In this document: piece by piece, positions 1 through 5,048 of the stretch
Numbering within the stretch: the first letter of the stretch is position 1
How the letters are laid out: every line of letters starts with the position of its first letter
Assembly: GCA_944382025.1 (NCBI GenBank)
Contig: CALWMQ010000125.1
Coordinates: forward strand, 1 to 5,081
From: an uncultured Clostridia bacterium
GTDB lineage: Bacteria; Bacillota; Clostridia; Oscillospirales; Acutalibacteraceae
DNA: 5,081 nucleotides
Direction of reading: 5' to 3'
Position numbers and translations under genes: made by a program
Notes under the pieces: model-generated
Seen by the model: the letters and a program-made list of their open reading frames with translations, nothing else
Databases searched by the model: none
Told to the model about the DNA's origin: nothing

Positions 1-1
1 A

Positions 2-211
2 ATTGTCACGCTGATCCAGCTGCAATTGCAGATCAGTGAAAAGAAAGAAGAAAGTGCCAGTTATGACAAGGAAATTGTTGCGTGGACGAGGAGGAAAGAG
101 GTTGCTGAGGAGAAAAAAAATAATATAGTCTACTATTTAGAACAGAAAGCCCGTGAACAAGGGCTTTCTAAACCAGGCGAGTCGATTTATGTCGAAACTC
201 CAGGCGACTGA
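2..211 (+). CDS. divIC: Septum formation initiator DivIC/FtsB family, 3' part only
   Basis: The reading frame is open from base 2, so the gene starts before the window; 69 C-terminal residues are visible. A TTG at 26 lies inside the gene and is not the start. The first visible residues (IVTLIQLQLQ) look like the end of the membrane segment or the start of the coiled coil. A charged Lys/Glu-rich helix follows, then the family's closing pattern: YYLEQKAREQGLSKPGESIY, comparable to the usual 'IE..AR..LG..KPGE.I.' ending. DivIC/FtsB proteins are small bitopic membrane proteins whose external coiled coil pairs with FtsL in the divisome. The S1-domain gene 29 nt downstream matches the divIC-yabR order known from Bacillus, which supports the call. 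The visible part is more AT-rich than the later genes. The N-terminal tail and most of the membrane segment are missing. Confidence 0.82.
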   Translation: MVTLIQLQLQISEKKEESASYDKEIVAWTRRKEVAEEKKNNIVYYLEQKAREQGLSKPGESIYVETPGD

Positions 212-240
212 GTATATTTCTAGGAGGAAATCACAGGTTT

Positions 241-672
241 ATGGCATTGGAAGTTGGAGCGGTTTTAGAGGGGAAAGTTACAGGCATCACAAAATTCGGC
301 GCCTTTGTGGAACTGCCGGAAGGTAAGACCGGTATGGTACATATCTCGGAGGTGGCCAACACCTATGTCAAGGAAATCCGGGATTTTGTTTCGGAAAACC
401 AGACAGTTAAGGTGAGAATCCTCAGCATCGGCGAGGATGGGAAAATCAGCCTTTCCATGAAAAAGGCGGTTCCTCCCGCACCTCGGAATACTCCCCGAGC
501 GGTTTCTCCGGGACGCCCAGGGGGCTTCGAATGGCAGTCTTCCCGCCAGGAGAGTGCCAGCTTTGAAGACATGATGTCCAAATTCAAACAGACCAGCGAT
601 GAAAAAATGTCTGACCTGAAAAGGTCCATGGACGGGAAACACGGCGGCTTCTCCCGCAGAGGCTCCAAATAA
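241..672 (+). CDS. yabR: S1-domain RNA-binding protein, YabR-like
   Basis: This 143-residue protein carries one S1 (OB-fold) RNA-binding domain at about residues 5-74, recognisable by VGAVLEGKVTGITKFGAFVEL, GMVHISEVA and the closing KISLSMKKA. The rest is a low-complexity Pro/Arg/Gly/Ser linker (about 76-105), a conserved-looking SFEDMMSKFKQTSDEKMSDL helix (107-126) and a basic RRGSK tail. S1 plus FEDM..KF...SDE...DLKR is the layout I know for Firmicute YabR-type proteins, which resemble the S1 domain of polynucleotide phosphorylase; the exact role is poorly known, with RNA or ribosome binding expected in the cytoplasm. The start ATG follows an AGGAGG at 222-227; the 13-nt spacing is rather long, but no closer in-frame start fits. 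It probably shares a transcript with divIC. Length is normal for the family. Confidence 0.88.
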   Translation: MALEVGAVLEGKVTGITKFGAFVELPEGKTGMVHISEVANTYVKEIRDFVSENQTVKVRILSIGEDGKISLSMKKAVPPAPRNTPRAVSPGRPGGFEWQSSRQESASFEDMMSKFKQTSDEKMSDLKRSMDGKHGGFSRRGSK

Positions 673-674
673 AT

Positions 675-749
675 CACAAAAATTGAGAACAGGATGGACA
701 GGAATGACGCGCGTGGCTGCTTTATTCCCTGTTTGTCCTGTTCTTTGTG
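675..749. repeat. Long imperfect inverted repeat (REP-like hairpin)
   Basis: The arm at 687-705 (GAACAGGATGGACAGGAAT) pairs with 724-743 (ATTCCCTGTTTGTCCTGTTC): 16 consecutive pairs in RNA including three G-U pairs, then three more beyond a bulged C727. An outer stem, CACAAA at 675-680 with TTTGTG at 744-749, pairs across a six-base bulge on the left side. The loop is 18 nt (706-723). It begins two bases after the yabR stop and ends 12 nt before the next gene's Shine-Dalgarno site. The right arm is followed by TTTGTGT rather than a clean T run, so it is a weak terminator at best. The short ACAGGA units recall dispersed intergenic repeats, but I cannot show a second copy in this window. Confidence 0.6.
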
Positions 750-761
750 TCATCGAAAGGC

Positions 762-767
762 AGGAGG
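762..767 (+). promoter_or_regulatory. Shine-Dalgarno site fixing the amidohydrolase start
   Basis: A perfect AGGAGG lies 8 nt before ATG 776. It selects MRIYNAKVY as the N-terminus over a TTG at 683, whose 31 extra codons would run through the inverted repeat and resemble no protein. Confidence 0.85.
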
Positions 768-775
768 CCATTCCT

Positions 776-1936
776 ATGCGCATTTACAACGCGAAAGTGT
801 ATACCATGGATGGGCCGGTACTGGAAAACGGCTATGTGGAAATAGACAACGGCATCATCACCGGGGTCGGCCCTATGGAACGCCTTGACGGCCAGCCCAT
901 GTCACCCGATGATTATAACGCCGGGGGGAATCTCCTGCTGCCCGGCTTCATTGATGGGCATTCCCATATTGGTATGTGGGAGGATGGCTTAGGATTTGAA
1001 GGGGATGACGGCAATGAGGATACTGACCCGTCCACCCCCCATCTGCGTGCGGTGGATGCGGTCAATCCCCTAGACCATTGCTTCCAGGAAGCCCTGGAAG
1101 CGGGAATCACCACCGTGATCACCGGACCGGGGAGTGCGAACCCCATTGGCGGCCAGGCCTGCGCCATGAAAACGTATGGCCGGCGGATTGACGATATGGT
1201 GGTCAAAGCACCGGTGGCTATGAAGATGGCGCTGGGGGAAAACCCGAAAACCACCTACCATGAAAAGAACCAAGCGCCGGTGACCCGGATGGCTACCGCC
1301 GCCGTCATCCGCCAGCAGCTCCGGGAGGCCCAACGGTATATGCAGGATTTGGAGCGGGCCGCTGCCGAAGAGGATGTGGATCCTCCGGAATTCGACATCA
1401 AGTGTGAGGCACTGCTGCCGGTGCTCCGGGGAGAGTTGCCTGTCCATTTCCATGCCCATCGTCTGGATGATATATTTACTGCCCAGAGGCTGGCCAAGGA
1501 ATTTGGTCTGAAAGGGGTTATTGTCCATGGTACGCAGGGCTATATAGCTGCCGATCTGCTGGCCCAGGAAGGCATGCCGGTACTGTGCGGTCCTATCCTG
1601 TGCGACCGCAGTAAACCGGAATTGCAGGCGCTGACCCCGCGGAATCCCGGCATCCTCCACCAAGCCGGGGTGCGGATTGCCCTGATCAATGACCATCCGG
1701 TGATCCCTCAGCAATATCTGCCCCTATGCGCCGGGCTGGCGGTAAGGGAGGGGCTGCCCTATGAAGCGGCGTTGGAAGCCATTACCATAGGCCCGGCCCG
1801 TATCTGCGGTATTGACGGCCGAGTCGGTTCCATCACGGTGGGAAAAGACGCGGATCTGGTTTTATTCGGGGAAGATCCCCTGACAGTGGCCGCGAAGCCG
1901 TTAGCGGTATTTGCGGCGGGAAAACAGGTGCGCTGA
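776..1936 (+). CDS. Metal-dependent amidohydrolase, imidazolonepropionase-like group
   Basis: A 386-residue cytosolic enzyme of the amidohydrolase superfamily (COG1228-like), with no signal peptide. The N-terminal part of the composite beta domain (MRIYNAKVYTMDGPVLENGY, 1-20) leads into LPGFIDGHSHIG, where H62 and H64 form the HxH metal site. K150 in AMKMALGENPK is a candidate bridging lysine; HFHAH at 224-228 and H251 in VHGTQG supply further ligands; D306 in LINDHP is the expected catalytic aspartate. The C-terminal signature GRVGSITVGKDADLVLF (348-364) ends the barrel and resumes the beta domain. Family members hydrolyse C-N bonds in cyclic amides or small peptides; the substrate cannot be read from sequence. 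An acidic insert (about 68-88, GLGFEGDDGNEDTD) follows the HxH site and may shape the pocket. All expected ligands are present, so it should be active. It lies 24 nt before the hydratase gene, suggesting one transcript. Confidence 0.88.
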   Translation: MRIYNAKVYTMDGPVLENGYVEIDNGIITGVGPMERLDGQPMSPDDYNAGGNLLLPGFIDGHSHIGMWEDGLGFEGDDGNEDTDPSTPHLRAVDAVNPLDHCFQEALEAGITTVITGPGSANPIGGQACAMKTYGRRIDDMVVKAPVAMKMALGENPKTTYHEKNQAPVTRMATAAVIRQQLREAQRYMQDLERAAAEEDVDPPEFDIKCEALLPVLRGELPVHFHAHRLDDIFTAQRLAKEFGLKGVIVHGTQGYIAADLLAQEGMPVLCGPILCDRSKPELQALTPRNPGILHQAGVRIALINDHPVIPQQYLPLCAGLAVREGLPYEAALEAITIGPARICGIDGRVGSITVGKDADLVLFGEDPLTVAAKPLAVFAAGKQVR

Positions 1937-1960
1937 GACTGATAGAAAGGCGGGAAGGCC

Positions 1961-2803
1961 ATGCGGGATATCCCAGTACAGGCAATTGAGGAAACAGTCC
2001 GGGAATTGTGTATTGAGGCGAATCGGCATCTTCCGGGCGATATATGTCAGGCTGTCCGGGAAGCGCGGGGACGGGAAACCCTCCCCCTTGCCCAGGGCAT
2101 TATGCAGGATCTCTGCGATAATATCCAGGCGGCGGAAGAGATGAGGCTTCCGGTGTGCCAGGATACGGGAATGGCGGTGGTTTTTGTCCGCCTGGGGCAG
2201 GAAGTCCATATCACTGGCGGACTCCTGACGGATGCGGTTAACCGAGGGGTAGCACGGGGCTATACGGAAGGCCTGCTCCGCTGCTCGGTAGTAGGCGATC
2301 CGCTGCGGCGGGTCAATACCGGAGATAATACCCCCGCTGTACTCCATGTCACCTTGACCGAAGGGGATCAGCTGGAGATTATGGTGGCGCCCAAAGGCTT
2401 CGGCAGTGAGAATATGAGCCGGATTTTTATGCTGACACCAGCTGCGGGCCGGGATGGGGTGATGAACTGTATCGTGGAAGCCGCCCGCCTGGCTGGGAGT
2501 AACCCATGCCCTCCTATGGTACTGGGAGTGGGGATCGGCGGGGATTTTGAACTGTGTACCCTGCTGGCTAAACAGGCCTTATGCCGCCCTTTATCTCAGG
2601 CCAATCCGGACCCCTATTACGCGGAAATGGAAAAAGAAGCCTTGGAACGGGTTAACCGTCTGGATATCGGGCCCCAGGGGTTCGGCGGCGTTACCACCGC
2701 TTTAGGCGTCAGTATTGAGACGGCGCCTACCCATATCGCCGGCCTGCCGGTAGCGGTGAATGTGGGGTGCCATGTAACCAGGCATTGTTCAAGGACATTG
2801 TAA
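1961..2803 (+). CDS. Fumarase / tartrate dehydratase class I, alpha subunit
   Basis: A 280-residue, full-length alpha subunit of the two-subunit, oxygen-sensitive [4Fe-4S] hydro-lyases (fumarate hydratase class I or L-tartrate dehydratase TtdA type). Family landmarks are PVCQDTGMAVVF (64-75), NTGDNTPA (119-126), KGFGSENMS (145-153), NPCPPMVLGVGIGG (181-194), GPQGFGGVTTALGV (237-250) and HIAGLPVAVNVGCHVTRH (258-275). C66, C183 and C270 fit the three iron-sulfur ligands. The ATG follows a purine-rich GAAAGGCGGGAAGG stretch. Known chemistry is reversible hydration of fumarate to malate or dehydration of a related hydroxy-dicarboxylate; sequence alone does not fix the substrate. The beta subunit normally sits directly downstream and provides part of the active site, but here 2804-2936 is AT-rich noncoding DNA followed by hpf. 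Either beta is elsewhere, or this alpha acts with another partner. It is probably co-transcribed with the amidohydrolase. Confidence 0.92.
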   Translation: MRDIPVQAIEETVRELCIEANRHLPGDICQAVREARGRETLPLAQGIMQDLCDNIQAAEEMRLPVCQDTGMAVVFVRLGQEVHITGGLLTDAVNRGVARGYTEGLLRCSVVGDPLRRVNTGDNTPAVLHVTLTEGDQLEIMVAPKGFGSENMSRIFMLTPAAGRDGVMNCIVEAARLAGSNPCPPMVLGVGIGGDFELCTLLAKQALCRPLSQANPDPYYAEMEKEALERVNRLDIGPQGFGGVTTALGVSIETAPTHIAGLPVAVNVGCHVTRHCSRTL

Positions 2804-2809
2804 AAATAA

Positions 2810-2831
2810 AACAGAAATGTTCATTTTTGTT
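2810..2831. promoter_or_regulatory. AT-rich inverted repeat after the hydratase gene
   Basis: AACAGAAAT (2810-2818) pairs with ATTTTTGTT (2823-2831) around a GTTC loop: nine pairs, one of them G-T. It begins 7 nt after the hydratase stop. The run of five T inside the right arm gives it some character of a weak intrinsic terminator; it could instead be a protein-binding site upstream of the hpf promoter. A 7-base direct repeat, TGTTCAT at 2818-2824 and 2828-2834, overlaps it with a 10-bp period. Confidence 0.4.
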
Positions 2832-2843
2832 CATAGTTCCTTA

Positions 2844-2872
2844 TTTATTTTTCCGGAAACATCTGGTATACT
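2844..2872 (+). promoter_or_regulatory. Probable extended -10 promoter of hpf
   Basis: TATACT at 2867-2872 is one base from the TATAAT consensus and is preceded by TG at 2864-2865, giving an extended -10 (TGGTATACT). The best -35 at 17-bp spacing is a weak TTTATT (2844-2849), as often tolerated by extended -10 promoters. The surrounding DNA is the most AT-rich stretch of the window. The spacer holds a perfect 10-bp palindrome, TTTCCGGAAA (2850-2859). Transcription would start near 2879-2880, about 57 nt before the hpf ATG. Confidence 0.6.
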
Positions 2873-2879
2873 ATAAACA

Positions 2880-2904
2880 GAAGGTGACCTTTGCCACCAC
2901 CTTC
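2880..2904 (+). promoter_or_regulatory. 5' leader hairpin of the hpf transcript
   Basis: GAAGGTG (2880-2886) pairs with CACCTTC (2898-2904), a 7-bp stem with an 11-nt loop, beginning about where the predicted transcript starts. The left arm can instead pair with ACCTT (2887-2891), as AAGGTGACCTT is itself an inverted repeat, though with only one base between arms that alternative is more likely a DNA-level symmetry than an RNA stem. A 5'-terminal stem could protect the mRNA. No T run follows, so it is not a terminator. Confidence 0.45.
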
Positions 2905-2936
2905 GGATCCCGAAAAGACAGATAGGAGCTGATGGT

Positions 2937-3464
2937 ATGAAAGTGACAATGACCGGCAGAAAATGTACCCTGCGTCCATCTTTTGTGGAGCGTACAGAAT
3001 CAAAGCTGTCCAAGCTTGATAAATTTTTTGATACTGATGCCACCGCGGATGTAACGGTGTCCAATGAGCGGAATCGGCAGCGGGTAGAAATCACGATTCG
3101 GTATAATGGCATGATTTTCCGCGCGGAAGATGCGGCTGAGGACACCAATGAGGCCGTGGATCGGCTGACAGACGTGCTGCTGCGCCAAATCCGCAGGAAT
3201 AAAACCCGGCTGGAAAAACGGCTGCGGTCCCATGCCTTTGACGACCTGCTTCCTGAGCCTGATTGGGCTGAGGAAGAATATAATGTGGTCAAGTCCAAGT
3301 CCTTCCCAGTGAAGCCGATGGATGTGCAGGAGGCTATCCTGCAGATGAATCTGACCGGCCATCAGTTCTATATGTTCCGCAATGGGGATACCGGGGAAAT
3401 CAATGTGGTATACCATCGTCGGGATGGGGATTATGGCTTGTTGGAGCCGGATACGGACGAATAA
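2937..3464 (+). CDS. hpf: Ribosome hibernation-promoting factor, long form
   Basis: A 175-residue long HPF (RaiA/YvyD type). The N-terminal domain (about 1-98) starts MKVTMTGRKCTLRPSFVERT and runs through VTVSNERNRQRVEITIRYNG and IFRAEDAAEDTNEAVDRLTD, the region that occupies the tRNA/mRNA channel of the 30S subunit. A Lys/Arg-rich stretch (QIRRNKTRLEKRLR, 84-97) closes it; an acidic linker (about 101-118) leads to the C-terminal dimerisation domain (about 119-171) with VVKSKSFPVKPMDVQEAILQ and GHQFYMFRNGDTGEINVVYHRRDGDYGLLEPD. Long HPF dimers join two 70S ribosomes into inactive 100S particles during starvation. AGGAG at 2924-2928 precedes the ATG by 8 nt. The gene appears monocistronic: its own promoter lies upstream and an intrinsic terminator follows 23 nt after the stop. 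Length and domains are typical. Confidence 0.95.
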   Translation: MKVTMTGRKCTLRPSFVERTESKLSKLDKFFDTDATADVTVSNERNRQRVEITIRYNGMIFRAEDAAEDTNEAVDRLTDVLLRQIRRNKTRLEKRLRSHAFDDLLPEPDWAEEEYNVVKSKSFPVKPMDVQEAILQMNLTGHQFYMFRNGDTGEINVVYHRRDGDYGLLEPDTDE

Positions 3465-3487
3465 ATCTACCGTTTCCCTGATTTGGG

Positions 3488-3518
3488 CGGCCGCCGTTAC
3501 AGGCGGCCGTTTCTGTTT
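3488..3518 (+). terminator. Intrinsic terminator after hpf
   Basis: CGGCCGCC (3488-3495) pairs perfectly with GGCGGCCG (3502-3509) around a GTTACA loop, followed by TTTCTGTTT (3510-3518). This is a strong GC stem plus T-rich tail, 23 nt after the hpf stop, and separates hpf from the methyltransferase gene. Confidence 0.88.
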
Positions 3519-3526
3519 GCGCCGCA

Positions 3527-3631
3527 GGGGCCAGAAACGGGGATGCCTAAAGCCCCAAATCTCCCGCCAATCCGTTGTCAGCGGGGATGAAGCCAGGATG
3601 TCGTTCTATTGTCACGTGCCGCCGCTTTTTT
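3527..3631 (+). other. Noncoding stretch with competing hairpins
   Basis: Between the hpf terminator and the methyltransferase lie several overlapping complementary segments. ATC-CCCGC (3559-3567, T3562 bulged) pairs with GCGGGGAT (3581-3588), loop 13 nt. GGGGC (3527-3531) or GGGG (3539-3542) can pair with the GCCCC at 3552-3556. ATCCGTT in the 13-nt loop (3570-3576) is complementary to AACGG(GG)AT (3536-3544), so the last pairing excludes the GGGG one. A run of six T ends at 3631. I see no convincing protein frame and no known RNA family; it may be a leader of the next gene or a small RNA. Confidence 0.35.
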
Positions 3632-3693
3632 CAGTCATAAAGAACTGTTCCGGCCAGGAAAGACACAATCCGGATCCGGTTCGATGAGTATAG

Positions 3694-3699
3694 AAAGGA
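3694..3699 (+). promoter_or_regulatory. Shine-Dalgarno site fixing the methyltransferase start
   Basis: AAAGGA lies 8 nt before ATG 3708 and favours the N-terminus MEMWKYCAPCLFG. ATG 3684 and TTG 3609 in the same frame have no comparable site and would add sequence unlike the family; ATG 3714 (MWKYC) is a possible alternative. Confidence 0.65.
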
Positions 3700-3707
3700 T
3701 AACCAGG

Positions 3708-4826
3708 ATGGAAATGTGGAAGTATTGCGCCCCCTGCCTGTTCGGGCTGGAAGGGATTTTAGCTGATGAACTGCGGAGAATGGAGGGACTTGACGTCCAA
3801 GCGGAAAACGGTAGGGTGCTGTTTTCCGGACCGCCCGAATTACTGGCAAGGGCTAACATAGGATGCCGTACCGCCGAGCGCATCCAGATCCATGTGGGCG
3901 GATTTCCAGCGTACAGCTTTGAGGAGCTGTTCCAAGGGGTTCGGGCCCTGCCGTGGGAAGCTTGGATTGGAAAGGATTATGCGTTCCCGGTCAAAGGATG
4001 GTCCCTGAATTCCGTTCTCCACAGTGTGCCGGATTGCCAGGCCATCATCAAGAAGGCTATTGCGGAAAGGCTCAAGGGGATATATGGTTTGGAATGGTTC
4101 CCGGAAACGGGGCCTATGGCTCAGGTCCAGTTTACCATATTGAAAGATCAGGCTACGTTGCTGATCGATACCAGCGGCCCGGGCCTGCATAAGCGGGGCT
4201 ACCGGGCCCAGGCGGGGGGAGCCCCTATTAAGGAAACCTTGGCTGCTGCTATTGTAGATGTGGCCCGCGCCAGGCTGGCGGAACATGTCTGTGACCCCTG
4301 CTGCGGTTCCGGAACCCTGCTGATCGAAGCCGCCCTGGCGGCCCGGCGGATTGCTCCCGGCTTCCGGCGGCGGTTTGCCGCTATGAGTTGGGACAGCCTT
4401 CCGGCAGAGGTGTGGAAGCGGGAAAGGGCCAGAGCCAAAGAGCTGGAATTCGGGGATCGGAAATTGACCGCTGTGGGAGGCGATATTGACCCCGATGCTG
4501 TACGCCTGACCATGGCTAACGCTGAAAAGGCAGGGGTAGGGGATTGCGTATCCGCGTCGGTTCAGGATCTCAAGCGGTTCCGTCCGGAAGGAGATTCCGG
4601 CGTGGTATTGTGTAACCCACCCTATGGGGAGCGCCTTCTGGATATCCGGGCCGCAGAGGATCTGTACCGGCGGATGGGACAGGTGTTTATCCCCCAGAAA
4701 GGGTGGAGCTATGCCATTATCAGCCCTCACGAGGAATTTGAGACCCTGTTTGGGCGAAAAGCGGATAAACGGCGCAAGCTGTATAACGGTATGCTGAAAT
4801 GCCAGCTGTATATGTATTTTAAATGA
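3708..4826 (+). CDS. THUMP-domain class I SAM-dependent RNA methyltransferase (RlmL/YpsC-like)
   Basis: A 372-residue cytosolic enzyme with the layout of the RlmL N-terminal half/YpsC family: an N-terminal ferredoxin-like plus THUMP RNA-binding part (about 1-155, opening CAPCLFGLEGILADELRRM), the linking LHKRGYR motif (160-166), then a Rossmann methyltransferase domain. DPCCGSGTLLIEAAL (196-210) is the SAM-binding motif I, usually DPxCGSGT; GGDIDPDAV (257-265) is the acidic ribose-binding strand; NPPYGERL (303-310) is the catalytic (N/D)PP(Y/F) motif of amino-group N-methyltransferases. By family, the likely reaction is N2-methylation of a guanosine in 23S rRNA (m2G2445-type); the exact target is inferred. 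The C-terminus GMLKCQLYMYFK is the usual family ending, so the gene is intact. It follows the hpf terminator and so probably has its own promoter, though I cannot locate one convincingly. Confidence 0.92.
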   Translation: MEMWKYCAPCLFGLEGILADELRRMEGLDVQAENGRVLFSGPPELLARANIGCRTAERIQIHVGGFPAYSFEELFQGVRALPWEAWIGKDYAFPVKGWSLNSVLHSVPDCQAIIKKAIAERLKGIYGLEWFPETGPMAQVQFTILKDQATLLIDTSGPGLHKRGYRAQAGGAPIKETLAAAIVDVARARLAEHVCDPCCGSGTLLIEAALAARRIAPGFRRRFAAMSWDSLPAEVWKRERARAKELEFGDRKLTAVGGDIDPDAVRLTMANAEKAGVGDCVSASVQDLKRFRPEGDSGVVLCNPPYGERLLDIRAAEDLYRRMGQVFIPQKGWSYAIISPHEEFETLFGRKADKRRKLYNGMLKCQLYMYFK

Positions 4827-4851
4827 GGCGGCACAGGCCGGTTATTCGCAT

Positions 4852-4880
4852 ATTGGAACAGGCGCCGGCCGATTGGAACA
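4852..4880 (+). repeat. Direct repeat ATTGGAACA, two copies
   Basis: The nonamer ATTGGAACA occurs at 4852-4860 and 4872-4880, a 20-bp period (two helical turns). The spacer contains CCGGCC (4865-4870), complementary to GGCCGG at 4836-4841. It begins 25 nt after the methyltransferase stop. The period suits a pair of protein-binding sites on one DNA face, but chance cannot be excluded. Confidence 0.35.
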
Positions 4881-4935
4881 TGAGCCTGATCCTGACCGAC
4901 TGTTGGCCCGGGACGGTATCAGCTGATATTCCCTG

Positions 4936-4979
4936 CCCATAGGGAGCCATGCTGCCGCCAAACGTCTCCGGTTTATGGG
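4936..4979 (+). other. Hairpin-forming noncoding segment before the kinase gene
   Basis: CCCATA (4936-4941) pairs with TATGGG (4974-4979), and inside it GGAG (4943-4946) pairs with CTCC (4966-4969), giving a two-part stem around a 19-nt loop. No T run follows, so it is not a clear terminator. It may be part of the leader of the downstream gene. Confidence 0.3.
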
Positions 4980-5048
4980 GTATGGCGTACAAACAGAGTC
5001 TCGAGTGCTCCCAGTCTGTGATAGTATCATTAAGAGGAGAGAATCCAC

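Noticed and set aside
683..775. N-terminal extension of the amidohydrolase from TTG 683
   Set aside because: The extra codons translate the inverted repeat, and a perfect AGGAGG supports ATG 776.
1070..1714. Long minus-strand frames opposite the amidohydrolase, and similar ones opposite the hydratase and methyltransferase (3840-4730)
   Set aside because: They are antisense shadows of GC-rich coding sequence with clear family motifs on the + strand, and show no domains of their own.
3561..3603. Cobalamin-riboswitch-like words, CCCGCCA followed by AAGCCAGGA
   Set aside because: The rest of the B12 box does not match, the upstream core (GGTGnAAnnCC type) is missing, the spacing is too short, and the downstream gene has no link to cobalamin.
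3609..3641. Possible methyltransferase promoter with TTGTCA at 3609-3614
   Set aside because: The -35 is good, but the only AT-rich -10 candidates (TCATAA, CATAAA) sit 20-21 bp away, too far for a confident call.
3382..3687. 101-codon + strand frame overlapping the hpf end
   Set aside because: It overlaps hpf, runs through the terminator stem, has no recognisable motif and lacks a ribosome site.
3609..3707. N-terminal extension of the methyltransferase from TTG 3609 or ATG 3684
   Set aside because: No ribosome site fits these starts, the added residues do not resemble the family, and AAAGGA with 8-nt spacing supports ATG 3708.
4823..4942. 39-codon frame whose ATG overlaps the methyltransferase stop (ATGA)
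   Set aside because: The overlap suggests translational coupling, but the product resembles nothing known, has no own ribosome site and covers the repeats; chance is more likely.
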